A stretch of DNA of 44,865 bases, taken from contig DKYT01000015.1 of assembly GCA_002492465.1 (NCBI GenBank), forward strand, positions 1 through 44,865. The letters are read 5' to 3'. The notes under the pieces were generated by a model. That model worked only from the letters and a program-made list of their open reading frames with translations. It did no database searches and had not been told where the DNA came from. Below, piece after piece: positions 1 to 7,681 of the stretch. Made by a program: the position numbers and the translations under genes. This DNA comes from Lachnospiraceae bacterium UBA7093 (GTDB lineage Bacteria; Bacillota; Clostridia; Lachnospirales; Lachnospiraceae). Each line of letters starts with the position of its first letter. Positions within the stretch are counted from its first letter, which is position 1.

Positions 1-231
1 TTTGCACCTCGGGAACCTGCATCTTTTCCAAGCTTTGGCGGAGAATTGGTAATTTCACTTACAGAATGCTCCTGTAACGAGGGCAAAACCGCCAGGACGG
101 CGGTTTTAAGAGCCTCGCGGCATGGATGCCGCTGGCTCTGACCCGATCGGTTTAAAAAATTTCTCGCATTCTGTTAGTGAAATCCGATTCGTAGACAAGC
201 TTGGAAGAGATGCAGGTTCCCGAGGTGCAAA
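1..231. repeat. Nested palindromic element A
   Basis: The outer arms at 1-35 and 197-231 are reverse complements with one mismatch, and the left arm may continue beyond the window edge. Inside lies a second inverted pair starting ATTTCAC at 52 and ending GTGAAAT at 183. The core between them holds two hairpins: AAAACCGCC/GGCGGTTTT at 85-107, and GAGCC..GGCTC at 111-139 with a GCGGCAT/ATGCCGC inner stem. Read on the minus strand, the core matches the core of the element at 10028-10160 in order, spacing and several sequence blocks, while the outer arms are unrelated. It lies upstream of trpS. It is not a simple terminator, because it is long, multi-branched and lacks a T-tract. Its function is unknown. 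Confidence 0.8.
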
Positions 232-333
232 ACCAGAACGCTGAAAGGCTTCTGCTCCTTGCGGCTGGGCTGAACTGTTACAACTAATATAAAAATTCCA
301 TAAAAAGAAATAGGAAATTTTCTCCCGATAGTG

Positions 334-339
334 TATAAT
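334..339 (+). promoter_or_regulatory. Probable -10 box of the trpS promoter
   Basis: A perfect TATAAT lies 54 bases before the trpS start codon. No good -35 hexamer is visible 17 bases upstream. The leader shows no T-box, since the conserved antiterminator sequence is absent. Confidence 0.5.
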
Positions 340-392
340 GGTTCAGAAAGGCGGTTTACCCGCCCAAAAGAAAAGAAGAAGGAGTAAGGAAT

Positions 393-1478
393 ATGCCAAA
401 AATTATTTTAACCGGAGACAGACCTACCGGACGTCTTCACGTAGGTCACTATGCAGGTTCCCTGAAGCGGAGAGTGGAACTGCAGAATTCCGGTATATAC
501 GATAAAATTTTTATTATGATTGCCGATGCTCAGGCGCTCACAGACAATGCCGAGCAGCCCGAAAAGGTGCGCCAGAATATCATAGAAGTTGCCCTGGATT
601 ATCTGTCCTGCGGTCTTGATCCTGCTAAGTCTACACTTTTAATCCAATCTCAGATTCCGGAGCTGTGCGAGCTTTCTTTTTATTATATGAATCTGGTAAC
701 CGTTTCCCGTCTGCAGCGGAATCCCACTGTAAAGTCGGAAATTCAAATGCGCAATTTTGAGGCAAGCATTCCTGTGGGCTTCTTTACCTATCCCATCAGC
801 CAGGCTGCCGACATTACCGCTTTTGGGGCAACCACCGTCCCTGTAGGGGAGGATCAGCTCCCCATGCTGGAGCAGACCAAGGAAATCGTGCGCAAATTCA
901 ATTCCGTGTACGGCGACACTCTGGTGGAACCTGACGTTTTGCTTCCTGACAACAAGGCATGTCTGCGCCTTCCCGGTATTGATGGCAAAGCGAAAATGAG
1001 TAAATCCTTAAATAACTGTATCTATCTTTCCGATACGGAAGAGGATGTACGCAAAAAAGTAATGTCCATGTTCACCGACCCCAATCATCTCCAGGTTTCC
1101 GATCCCGGTCAGGTAGAGGGCAATCCCGTGTTTATTTACCTGGACGCTTTCTGCAAGGATGAAATGTTTGCAGAATACCTTCCGGAATATGCAAATCTTG
1201 AGGAGTTAAAGGCACATTACACCAGAGGCGGTCTGGGCGATGTAAAAGTGAAAAAGTTCCTAAACAGCGTGCTTCAGGAGGAGCTTTCCCCCATCCGCGC
1301 CAAAAGAAAAGAGTGGGAGAAGGACATTCCTGCCGTATATGAAATTCTTCATAAGGGCAGCCAGGAAGCGCGCCAGGTTGCTTCCCAAACCCTGGAACAG
1401 GTTAAAAAATCCATGAAAATCAACTACTTTGACGACCATGCCCTGATCGCTGAGCAGGCAGAAAAATATGCGAAATAG
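393..1478 (+). CDS. trpS: Tryptophan--tRNA ligase
   Basis: Class I aminoacyl-tRNA synthetase that charges tRNA-Trp with tryptophan using ATP, in the cytoplasm. The HIGH-type motif appears as HVGH at residues 16-19 inside TGDRPTGRLHVGHY. KMSKS is at 201-205, preceded by the typical GIDGKAK stretch. At 361 residues it is slightly longer than the usual 330-340, mostly through its C-terminal helical end. The start ATG follows a good GGAG site. A DUF5721 gene follows 24 bases later on the same strand, so the two are probably co-transcribed. No tryptophan biosynthesis genes are nearby. Identification is firm. Confidence 0.97.
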   Translation: MPKIILTGDRPTGRLHVGHYAGSLKRRVELQNSGIYDKIFIMIADAQALTDNAEQPEKVRQNIIEVALDYLSCGLDPAKSTLLIQSQIPELCELSFYYMNLVTVSRLQRNPTVKSEIQMRNFEASIPVGFFTYPISQAADITAFGATTVPVGEDQLPMLEQTKEIVRKFNSVYGDTLVEPDVLLPDNKACLRLPGIDGKAKMSKSLNNCIYLSDTEEDVRKKVMSMFTDPNHLQVSDPGQVEGNPVFIYLDAFCKDEMFAEYLPEYANLEELKAHYTRGGLGDVKVKKFLNSVLQEELSPIRAKRKEWEKDIPAVYEILHKGSQEARQVASQTLEQVKKSMKINYFDDHALIAEQAEKYAK

Positions 1479-1502
1479 AAATCCGTCAAAACAGGAGTAT
1501 TT

Positions 1503-2006
1503 ATGAAAGCCTATCAGATAAAAGAGATTAAAAGCTTTATGGGCAGGCTGCTGGGAAGCGATGACTTTGATTCTTTCCTGCTTGCCGAAGCATCCATTAC
1601 AACCTATAATCACTTTACCATTGACGGACATATGGAAAAAGCTTTTTTCACCGGCGATATCAACCATGAGGATATCCTCCCTCCCTATGAATTTTCCCAA
1701 TGGAAGGATATGCGTTCCCTGTGTTTTGATTTGATCAAAGGAAAGCGCACTCCGGTGCAGTTTAAACTGGTGCTTCATTTAAAACCTGAGCCCGCCGCCC
1801 AGATCCTCCAGGAGGGGGATGCCGGGATTTCCATATCCGATCTCAAGGCTTTTGTGCTGAACATAAAATACGATGGCAGTGTGCTTACCTGCATCACTGC
1901 CACCGCTTTTCATACATTCCTTCCGGACAAAACACCCGACCGTCTGTGGGATGATTATATGACTCATTTTCTTTCCGAAAAGAAAATTCTCTTCGAAGAG
2001 GCTTAA
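1503..2006 (+). CDS. DUF5721 family protein
   Basis: A 167-residue soluble protein with no signal peptide or membrane segment. I recognise the N-terminal pattern (IKEIKSFMGRLLGSDDFDSF) and the length as the DUF5721 family, a group of unknown function common in Lachnospiraceae. The start ATG has an AGGAG site seven bases upstream. It is the second gene after trpS, 24 bases downstream, and its stop codon lies within a palindrome that probably ends the transcript. There is no basis for assigning a biochemical role. The trpS neighbourhood may simply be positional. Confidence 0.75.
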   Translation: MKAYQIKEIKSFMGRLLGSDDFDSFLLAEASITTYNHFTIDGHMEKAFFTGDINHEDILPPYEFSQWKDMRSLCFDLIKGKRTPVQFKLVLHLKPEPAAQILQEGDAGISISDLKAFVLNIKYDGSVLTCITATAFHTFLPDKTPDRLWDDYMTHFLSEKKILFEEA

Positions 2007-2014
2007 GCCTCTTC
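1995..2014. terminator. Terminator palindrome after the trpS operon
   Basis: The sequence is a perfect 20-base palindrome, GAAGAGGCTTAAGCCTCTTC, that overlaps the DUF5721 stop codon and is followed by CTTTCTATTT. It lies between converging genes and could act in both directions. Confidence 0.6.
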
Positions 2015-2018
2015 CTTT

Positions 2019-2978
2019 CTATTTACTGGTGTCCACTGCCGCTCCTTTTATGTCCTCCTCAAGCAACTTCATCTCGTCCATGATCTTTTTGATCTCCTTC
2101 TGAACGTCGTCCATGGTATTTTCCGCTTCCACCATAAGCTCCGTAGATGCGACGATCTGCTCCGTAAAGGCTTCTTTTTCTTCCTTTTCCGCCTTCTGCT
2201 TCTCGATCTTTTCTTCCTCTTCTTTTTCCTTTTCCGCCTTTTCCTCTGCCGCTTCCTTCTTTTCTTCCAGCTCCTCGTCGATGTGGTCCTTTGCCTCGTC
2301 CGTGAGCATGCCGATGATATCCTTCCTTGCCTCTTCCATCACATCGTCCGCCGCCTTTTCAGCTTTGGTCATAGTTTGAGACTTCAGCATCGCTTCCTTG
2401 GTGGACCTGATGGCGTAGTTCTCCATCATAATTCCCTTTTTTGCCTCGTCTATTTCACTCTCATAAGCGCCTCCTGCCTCCGAAAGTTTCATAGAATGTT
2501 CCTGATATTCCGTAAGTCCTCTCTCGTAAATCTCCTTTACCCGCTGGCTTTCTTCATCTGTCAGCCTGATGTCCGAACCGGGTCTTGCGGCAAGCCTTTT
2601 CTTTTCCAAAAGCTTTAAATCCTGCTCTTCCTGGGAATCAGCCTCCACACCGTATGCCTTTCTGATTTCTTCCTTATCCTTGGCAATACGCTTCAGTTCG
2701 CCGTTTGCCTCATCCAGGGTTTTCTGATACTCCTGGATCTTGGTTCTGCTCTCATCGATCCCTTCTTCCAGCTTGCGGTCGCTTGCCCTGGCATCGCCTA
2801 TGATCTTCATCACCTGCTTTTTTGCCTCCTGCTGCCGTTTCGCCACAGGATCCAGCTTCTTATTTAGATTTCCCGCGAAAAGACTTTTCTGTCCGCTTCT
2901 GTCCTCTGAAATACCGCCGTTATGTCTTTCGCTCCGGGTATTGTCGCCCATAAAAATTGTTGTGTTCTGCACCTTCAT
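2019..2978 (-). CDS. Coiled-coil protein of unknown function
   Basis: I do not recognise this gene. From the ATG at 2978, which has a GGAGGT site ten bases upstream, it encodes 319 residues. An upstream in-frame ATG at 3041 has no such site. After a polar N-terminus of about 40 residues the protein is almost entirely charged helix. A Lys/Glu-rich segment of alternating EKEEE/EKQKAEKE blocks at roughly residues 240-275 is a predicted coiled coil. There is no signal peptide or membrane segment and no catalytic motif is visible. It stands alone, converging on the trpS operon. A structural or scaffolding role is possible but unsupported. Confidence 0.75.
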   Translation of the reverse strand: MKVQNTTIFMGDNTRSERHNGGISEDRSGQKSLFAGNLNKKLDPVAKRQQEAKKQVMKIIGDARASDRKLEEGIDESRTKIQEYQKTLDEANGELKRIAKDKEEIRKAYGVEADSQEEQDLKLLEKKRLAARPGSDIRLTDEESQRVKEIYERGLTEYQEHSMKLSEAGGAYESEIDEAKKGIMMENYAIRSTKEAMLKSQTMTKAEKAADDVMEEARKDIIGMLTDEAKDHIDEELEEKKEAAEEKAEKEKEEEEKIEKQKAEKEEKEAFTEQIVASTELMVEAENTMDDVQKEIKKIMDEMKLLEEDIKGAAVDTSK

Positions 2979-3140
2979 AGATCCGTCTACCTCCATTGTC
3001 CGGAATATTCCTTTATTCCTTTTTTCACAACCATACTGCATAATCCAATGCTACATATTGTATATCGGAGTCCATCCTGAAAGCAATTAGTGCTAATTAC
3101 GGCAAATGTAATAAATTACCTTAAAATTGCTGTAAACGGA

Positions 3141-3169
3141 TTGACTTTTCATTTCAAGTATGCTATTCT
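3141..3169 (+). promoter_or_regulatory. Promoter of the ABC-2 exporter operon
   Basis: TTGACT (3141-3146) and TATTCT (3164-3169) are separated by exactly 17 bases, a good sigma-A promoter. Initiation near 3176 would give a leader of about 145 bases before the ATPase gene. Confidence 0.65.
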
Positions 3170-3175
3170 GATATT

Positions 3176-3319
3176 CCTTTCGCGCTTTTTGCCGCGAAAC
3201 ACAATTTCGTGAAATGAAATTTCATCCTTACCTGCGGTAGTGCTCCGGCAAATTCCCGGAGACGGCAGACCGGCTTGGCAAGTTATAAATCATTATAAAA
3301 CTACCAGGAGGAAGCAAAC
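3176..3319 (+). other. Structured 5' leader of the exporter operon
   Basis: This stretch between promoter and start codon holds TTTCGCG/CGCGAAA (3178-3184 with 3193-3199) and CTCCGG/CCGGAG (3243-3248 with 3256-3261). Between them is a self-complementary ATTTCGTGAAAT-like stretch. A GGAGG ribosome site closes the leader. I do not recognise a known riboswitch class and no terminator with a T-tract is visible. The rest of the gene-free region 2979-3140 shows nothing distinct. Confidence 0.4.
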
Positions 3320-4108
3320 ATGATTACCCTAGAACATGTATGCAAGACCTATCGGGTCTCAAAACGCGATGCCGGATTTTCTTCGGCATTAAAAGCTCTG
3401 TTCCACAAGGAATACGAGTACATTCACGCTCTTGACGACGTATCTTTCACCATAAAGGACGGTGAAATGGTGGGCTACATTGGTCCCAACGGCGCCGGAA
3501 AGAGTTCTACAATCAAAATCTTAAGCGGCATCCTTACTCCGGAAGGAGGCACCTGCCGCGTCAACGGGCTTATTCCCTGGAAAAACCGAATCGAGCATGT
3601 GAGGAACATCGGCGTTGTTTTTGGTCAGCGCTCCCAGCTATGGTGGGATGTGCCTGTGATGGATTCCTTCGAATTATTGAAAGAAATTTACCGCATTGAC
3701 ACTCTCAGCTATAGGCGCAATCTGGAGCAGCTCTGCCATATGCTGCAGCTCTCCGACCTGCTCAAAATGCCCGCCAGACAGCTTTCCCTGGGGCAGAGAA
3801 TGCGCTGTGAAATTGCAGCCTCTCTTTTGCACAGCCCCAGCCTTCTTTTTCTGGACGAACCTACCATTGGTCTGGATGCCGTTTCCAAGCTTGCCGTTCG
3901 GGATTTTATTCTGAAATTGAATCAGGAGCAAAAGACCACCGTCATTTTAACCACCCATGATATGCAGGATATAGAAGCGCTCACCAGCAGAGTGATTTTG
4001 ATTGGAAAAGGGCAGATTCTGATGGACGGGAGCATCGAAAACATCAAAAAAGGCTATCACAGTACAGAAGAAGCACTGGCGGATTTTTACCGCAGTCACG
4101 ATCTTTAA
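3320..4108 (+). CDS. ABC-2 type exporter, ATP-binding protein
   Basis: Cytoplasmic ATPase of a three-gene efflux transporter. Walker A is GPNGAGKSS at residues 55-63, the Q-loop is FGQRSQLWWD near 101-110, the signature is LSLGQ at 155-159 and Walker B is LLFLDE at 175-180. It has the 262-residue length normal for a single-domain ATPase. The LWWD after the Q-loop is typical of the group that works with DUF990-type permeases. The two permease genes follow directly with GGAGG sites in the short gaps. The substrate is unknown; relatives are described as daunorubicin- or viologen-type exporters. ABC family placement is firm, substrate is not. Confidence 0.92.
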   Translation: MITLEHVCKTYRVSKRDAGFSSALKALFHKEYEYIHALDDVSFTIKDGEMVGYIGPNGAGKSSTIKILSGILTPEGGTCRVNGLIPWKNRIEHVRNIGVVFGQRSQLWWDVPVMDSFELLKEIYRIDTLSYRRNLEQLCHMLQLSDLLKMPARQLSLGQRMRCEIAASLLHSPSLLFLDEPTIGLDAVSKLAVRDFILKLNQEQKTTVILTTHDMQDIEALTSRVILIGKGQILMDGSIENIKKGYHSTEEALADFYRSHDL

Positions 4109-4119
4109 GGAGGCTCCCT

Positions 4120-4923
4120 ATGAAAAAATACATTGCATTTTTCCGGCTGCGGTTCAGTATGGGTCTGCAATACCGAACTGCCGCTTTTGCCGGTATTATC
4201 ACACAATTTGCATGGGCTTCCATGGAAATTTTAATGTTTCGCGCCTTTTATCAGGCTGACGCCGACTCCTTTCCCATGACCTTTGAGGCGACCTGCGCTT
4301 ATGTATGGATGCAGCAGGCATTCCTCGCCCTGTTTATGGCATGGATGATGGAAAATGAGATCTTTGATTCCATTGTAAACGGCAATATCGCTTATGAACT
4401 GTGCCGACCTATTAACATTTACAATATGTGGTTCTCCCGAAGCCTTGCCAACAGAATCGCAAAGGCGGTTCTCCGCTGCTTTCCGATTTTGCTGGTCGCC
4501 GCTTTTCTTCCTGCCCCTTACGGATTGATGCTGCCTGCAAGCCCCGCCGCCTTCTGCCTTTTTCTTTTTACCCTCCTTGCAGGGGTAGGGGTGACGGTTG
4601 CCTTCTGTATGCTGATCTATATGGTTTCCTTTTTTACCATATCGCCAGCCGGCATCCGCATGGTTGCCGTTTCGGTGGTGGAATTCTTTTCAGGCGCTAC
4701 CATTCCTCTGCCCTTTTTCCCCGAAAGGCTCCGGCGTATTTTTGAGCTGCTCCCCTTTGCCTCCATGCAAAATATCCCTTTACGCATTTACAGCGGAGAT
4801 TTAAGCGGCGAGCCCATGAGACGCGCCATTCTCATTCAGGTCTTCTGGCTCTTGACGTTGATCGGCATAGGAAAGCTTTTGGATGCCGCCGCCATGAAAA
4901 AAATTACGGTACAGGGAGGTTAA
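4120..4923 (+). CDS. ABC-2 family transporter permease (DUF990-like)
   Basis: A 267-residue integral membrane protein with about six hydrophobic segments and a cytoplasmic N-terminal stretch (KKYIAFFRLRFSMGLQYRTA) typical of the ABC-2 membrane-6/DUF990 family. It starts eleven bases after the ATPase stop, with an AAGGAGG site. It is one half of the membrane channel; the next gene is its partner. The two permeases share their general plan but differ in sequence, indicating a heterodimer. Nothing in the sequence defines the exported compound. Confidence 0.88.
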   Translation: MKKYIAFFRLRFSMGLQYRTAAFAGIITQFAWASMEILMFRAFYQADADSFPMTFEATCAYVWMQQAFLALFMAWMMENEIFDSIVNGNIAYELCRPINIYNMWFSRSLANRIAKAVLRCFPILLVAAFLPAPYGLMLPASPAAFCLFLFTLLAGVGVTVAFCMLIYMVSFFTISPAGIRMVAVSVVEFFSGATIPLPFFPERLRRIFELLPFASMQNIPLRIYSGDLSGEPMRRAILIQVFWLLTLIGIGKLLDAAAMKKITVQGG

Positions 4924-4927
4924 GCTT

Positions 4928-5701
4928 ATGAAATTATACGGGAAATATTTTGCCATGCATTTAAAAGCATTGATGGAATACAAAACTTCTTTCCTTCTGA
5001 CCTGCATCGGTCAGTTTCTGGTCTCCTTCAATGTGTTTCTGGGGATGCATTTTATGTTCCGCCGCTTTTCAAACGTTCAGGGCTTTACGTACAACGAGGT
5101 TCTTTTATGCTTTGGAATCACCCTTATGGAATTTTCCCTTGCCGAATCTGTGGCAAGGGGCTTTGATACCTTTGACAGTATGATCAGACAGGGAGAATTT
5201 GACCGTGTTCTGGTAAGACCACGGAATGAAATTCTCCAGGTTCTGGGAAACCGCATTGAATTTTCCCGAGTCGGGCGTATCCTTCAGGCGGCAGCCATGT
5301 TTATTTACGGCTTTTCCGTCAGCCAGGTCCGCTGGAACTTTGGAAAAATCATTGCCGTGCTGTTTATGCTGGTAGGCGGCACAGTGGTTTTTACAGGAAT
5401 CTTTCTGATCTATGCTGCACTCTGCTTCTTCACCATAGAAGGACTGGAATTTGTCAACATCTTTACAGACGGCGCCCGGGAATACGGTAAATACCCTGTC
5501 TCCATCTACGGCAAACGGATGCTGCTGATCTGTACCTTTGTGGTTCCTTACGCTTTGATTCAATATTATCCGCTGCTTTATCTGCTGGACCGGGGCAAGC
5601 CTTACTATTTATTCCTTCCTCTGGCAGCATGCCTGTTTTTCCTGCCCTGTTTCCTGCTTTGGAAACTGGGCGTAAAACATTATACCTCAGCCGGTTCTTA
5701 A
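4928..5701 (+). CDS. ABC-2 family transporter permease, second subunit
   Basis: A 257-residue membrane protein with about six hydrophobic segments, the second half of the exporter. The N-terminus (YFAMHLKALMEYKTSF) and the cytoplasmic stretch FDSMIRQGEFDRVLVRP match the DUF990 permease pattern, in which GEFDxxLVRP is characteristic. The same position in the preceding permease reads GNIAYELCRP, showing the two are homologous. The start follows GGAGG and lies four bases after the previous stop, implying translational coupling. The stop codon sits in the loop of the terminator hairpin. Confidence 0.88.
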   Translation: MKLYGKYFAMHLKALMEYKTSFLLTCIGQFLVSFNVFLGMHFMFRRFSNVQGFTYNEVLLCFGITLMEFSLAESVARGFDTFDSMIRQGEFDRVLVRPRNEILQVLGNRIEFSRVGRILQAAAMFIYGFSVSQVRWNFGKIIAVLFMLVGGTVVFTGIFLIYAALCFFTIEGLEFVNIFTDGAREYGKYPVSIYGKRMLLICTFVVPYALIQYYPLLYLLDRGKPYYLFLPLAACLFFLPCFLLWKLGVKHYTSAGS

Positions 5702-5712
5702 TGGCTGAGGTA
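5683..5712. terminator. Terminator hairpin at the end of the exporter operon
   Basis: A ten-base-pair stem TACCTCAGCC/GGCTGAGGTA (5683-5692 with 5703-5712) has a ten-base loop containing the permease stop codon. T-tracts are weak on both sides. It lies between converging genes. Confidence 0.6.
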
Positions 5713-5723
5713 TCTCTACAAAC

Positions 5724-6200
5724 TTATGCGGGTTCTGCCGTTTTGCACACATCGATCCATCCCTTTTCTCCAGCATAGCGCTCCATCTCCGAAATGGTCA
5801 GTTCAATCGCGCTGTTACTGCTGCCGCAGGCGGGAAACACCGTTTCAAAACGCTTCAGCGATTCGTCCAAATATACCGCTACCCCTTCTTTTACGGCAAA
5901 AGGACATACGCCGCCTACGGCATGTCCGATCAATTCCTCCACCTGATCCGGTGCCAGCATCTTTGCTTTCGTGCCAAACTGCTTTTTATATTTACCGTTG
6001 TCAATTTTTACGTCTCCTGCCGTCACGATCAACACAGGCTGCTCCCCCACTAAAAAGGAAAGGGTCTTGGCAATTCTTGCCGGAGCGCAGGAAAGTGCCT
6101 GGGCGGCAAGCTCCACCGTAGCGCTGGAAACGTCAAACTCCCGTATCCTCTCCTCCATACCGTATTGTCTGAAATATTCTTTTACCTTGTCGATCGCCAT
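5724..6200 (-). CDS. YbaK/EbsC family aminoacyl-tRNA deacylase
   Basis: A protein of about 158 residues of the YbaK/prolyl-tRNA editing superfamily, which hydrolyses wrongly charged tRNAs in trans, typically Cys-tRNA(Pro). The family features are a conserved lysine in ARIAKTLSF, the central VKIDNGKYKKQF region, and the GHAVGGVCPFAVK and FPACGSSN motifs near the C-terminus. GGVCPF is the hallmark loop. The ATG at 6200 was chosen with GGGAG about eleven bases upstream. A TTG two codons earlier (6206) has a closer spacing to the same site and is a real alternative. It lies downstream of the AraC regulator gene on the same strand. Confidence 0.85.
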   Translation of the reverse strand: MAIDKVKEYFRQYGMEERIREFDVSSATVELAAQALSCAPARIAKTLSFLVGEQPVLIVTAGDVKIDNGKYKKQFGTKAKMLAPDQVEELIGHAVGGVCPFAVKEGVAVYLDESLKRFETVFPACGSSNSAIELTISEMERYAGEKGWIDVCKTAEPA

Positions 6201-6266
6201 TTTCAATCATTCTCCCTTCGCTATTTTGATTTTCTTTTTCCATAGTAAAGGATTCTTCTTTAAATG

Positions 6267-7163
6267 TCAAAAATCTTTCTTCTTCACCGGAAGCCAAATC
6301 CCCGCCCGATAATCAGGACTGCTTATATCCCCCTCCGAATACCACTCTATATTGAGTTCGGCGGCAATTTCATAATCACCGTTGCCCGGAAGCCACTCTC
6401 TGAAAATCCTGGTATTCAATGTCTGAAGGGAATTGGGCATAGGACCTGCACACTGGAATTTAGCCCATTCATAGGCGGGAATCTCAACCACCTTCATTCC
6501 TTCCGGCACATCCCCTCCTTTGTATGCTCCTGCAATCAGATAACTAAACTTGCCTTTTGTCTGTCCGCCATCAAAGCAGATTCCGAATTCTCCGATTCCA
6601 TTCTCACCTATCGCCTTCCGAACTTCCCGCTCAGATTTTTCTTTCCCAGGCGCAGAGGACATATATTTTTCGCAAAATGCATCCCAAAACCGGGGAATCT
6701 CCAGATAACCAGATTCAAAAGAAAAAACTCTCTCAAAACCAATCATTTTCATAGGCTCCATTTTTTCAACAACAAACTCCATCTTATTTCCTCCTTTAAT
6801 CGAGACTTCTATCACCAGAGGCAAAAAAACCGTGATTCTGGATGGCTGTTCCCGCAGCAGCCTGGGGGATAATCCGTGAAATCGGGAAAATGCTTTGGTG
6901 AAGCTTTCCGGCGTATCATATCCATATTTGTAGGACAGATCGATCACCTTTTCTTCACCTTTTATCAGATCCAGCGCCGCAAGATACAGTCTGCGGTTTC
7001 TGATATATTCCCCAATGGAATAACCTGTCACCATTTTAAATCCCTTTTGAAAATAAAAGGACGATATATGCACGGCATCCGCCACTTCATCGGCGCCAAT
7101 ATCCGTAAACAGATGCTCCTCCATATAATCGATTGCTGCTCTCAAGCTTGATAACCATTCCAT
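6267..7163 (-). CDS. AraC family regulator with GyrI-like effector domain
   Basis: A 298-residue transcription factor. The N-terminal 105 residues form an AraC-type double helix-turn-helix (ISSFYFQKGFKMVTGYSIGE and YGYDTPESFTKAFSRFHG). The C-terminal part, beginning around MKMIGFERVF, has the GyrI-like small-molecule binding fold seen in Rob and SoxS-like multidrug sensors. The domain order is the typical one for this subgroup. The ATG at 7163 has AGAGGTG six bases upstream; a GTG at 7172 lies inside that site and was rejected. Target genes are unknown. The deacylase gene follows 66 bases downstream. Confidence 0.88.
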   Translation of the reverse strand: MEWLSSLRAAIDYMEEHLFTDIGADEVADAVHISSFYFQKGFKMVTGYSIGEYIRNRRLYLAALDLIKGEEKVIDLSYKYGYDTPESFTKAFSRFHGLSPRLLREQPSRITVFLPLVIEVSIKGGNKMEFVVEKMEPMKMIGFERVFSFESGYLEIPRFWDAFCEKYMSSAPGKEKSEREVRKAIGENGIGEFGICFDGGQTKGKFSYLIAGAYKGGDVPEGMKVVEIPAYEWAKFQCAGPMPNSLQTLNTRIFREWLPGNGDYEIAAELNIEWYSEGDISSPDYRAGIWLPVKKKDF

Positions 7164-7331
7164 ATCTCTCACCTCTGCTTAACAGTCTATCTGACTTTTG
7201 CGAAATAATCCTGTTCTTTTCTGCCGGAAATTGTCCGGCTTTTTCAATTAATCCCGTTTCTTTTTCCTGATTATCTGTACACCTTTTATAATTTCCCCGG
7301 AAATTTTCCTTAAAATTCCGCATAATGAACA

Positions 7332-7360
7332 TTGCCTGCCCGTATCATCCCTGATAAAAT
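7332..7360 (+). promoter_or_regulatory. Promoter of the 79-residue small protein gene
   Basis: TTGCCT (7332-7337) and TAAAAT (7355-7360) are 17 bases apart. Initiation near 7367 would exclude the TTG at 7363 as start codon and supports the ATG at 7429. The rest of 7164-7331 shows nothing distinct. Confidence 0.5.
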
Positions 7361-7428
7361 GATTGCGAAATGAAACAGATAAACATATATTAGATCAAGC
7401 GCAGGAAATGCTTGAGAAGGGAGACAAT

Positions 7429-7668
7429 ATGAAAATTTATAACATCGACGACGTAGAAAAATTTCTGGACATCATTAAACAATGCAAGGGCTCTGTAGAG
7501 CTGGTTTCCAAGCAGGGTGACCGTCTCAACTTAAAATCCGAGCTCACCAAATACCTTGCACTGTCCAAGCTTTTTAACGATAACACTTTCATCAACGAAA
7601 TGGAGCTGATCGCCTCCGACCCTGAAGACGTAAAGCTTTTGATGGATTATATGATTATGGGAAAATAA
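7429..7668 (+). CDS. Small conserved-looking protein of unknown function
   Basis: A 79-residue soluble protein with alternating helical segments and no signal or membrane stretch. The chosen ATG has AAGGGAG upstream at normal spacing. A longer in-frame reading from TTG at 7363 would start before the likely transcription start. The residues IDDVEKFLDIIKQCKGSVEL and the C-terminal acidic SDPEDVKLLMDYM suggest a compact alpha/beta fold. I cannot name the family with confidence. It has its own promoter and converges on the nuclease-methyltransferase fusion, whose stop codon lies 13 bases away. Confidence 0.7.
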   Translation: MKIYNIDDVEKFLDIIKQCKGSVELVSKQGDRLNLKSELTKYLALSKLFNDNTFINEMELIASDPEDVKLLMDYMIMGK

Positions 7669-7681
7669 TTCCCTAGGGGCG

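Noticed and set aside
1..231. A retron or diversity-generating element, because of nested inverted repeats.
   Set aside because: No reverse transcriptase gene is in the window, and no template/variable repeat pair was seen.
240..392. A possible T-box riboswitch before trpS.
   Set aside because: The conserved T-box antiterminator sequence and a terminator are not present in the leader.
7363..7428. An N-terminal extension of the 79-residue protein starting at TTG 7363.
   Set aside because: It would begin before the likely transcription start and has no ribosome site, whereas the ATG at 7429 has AAGGGAG.
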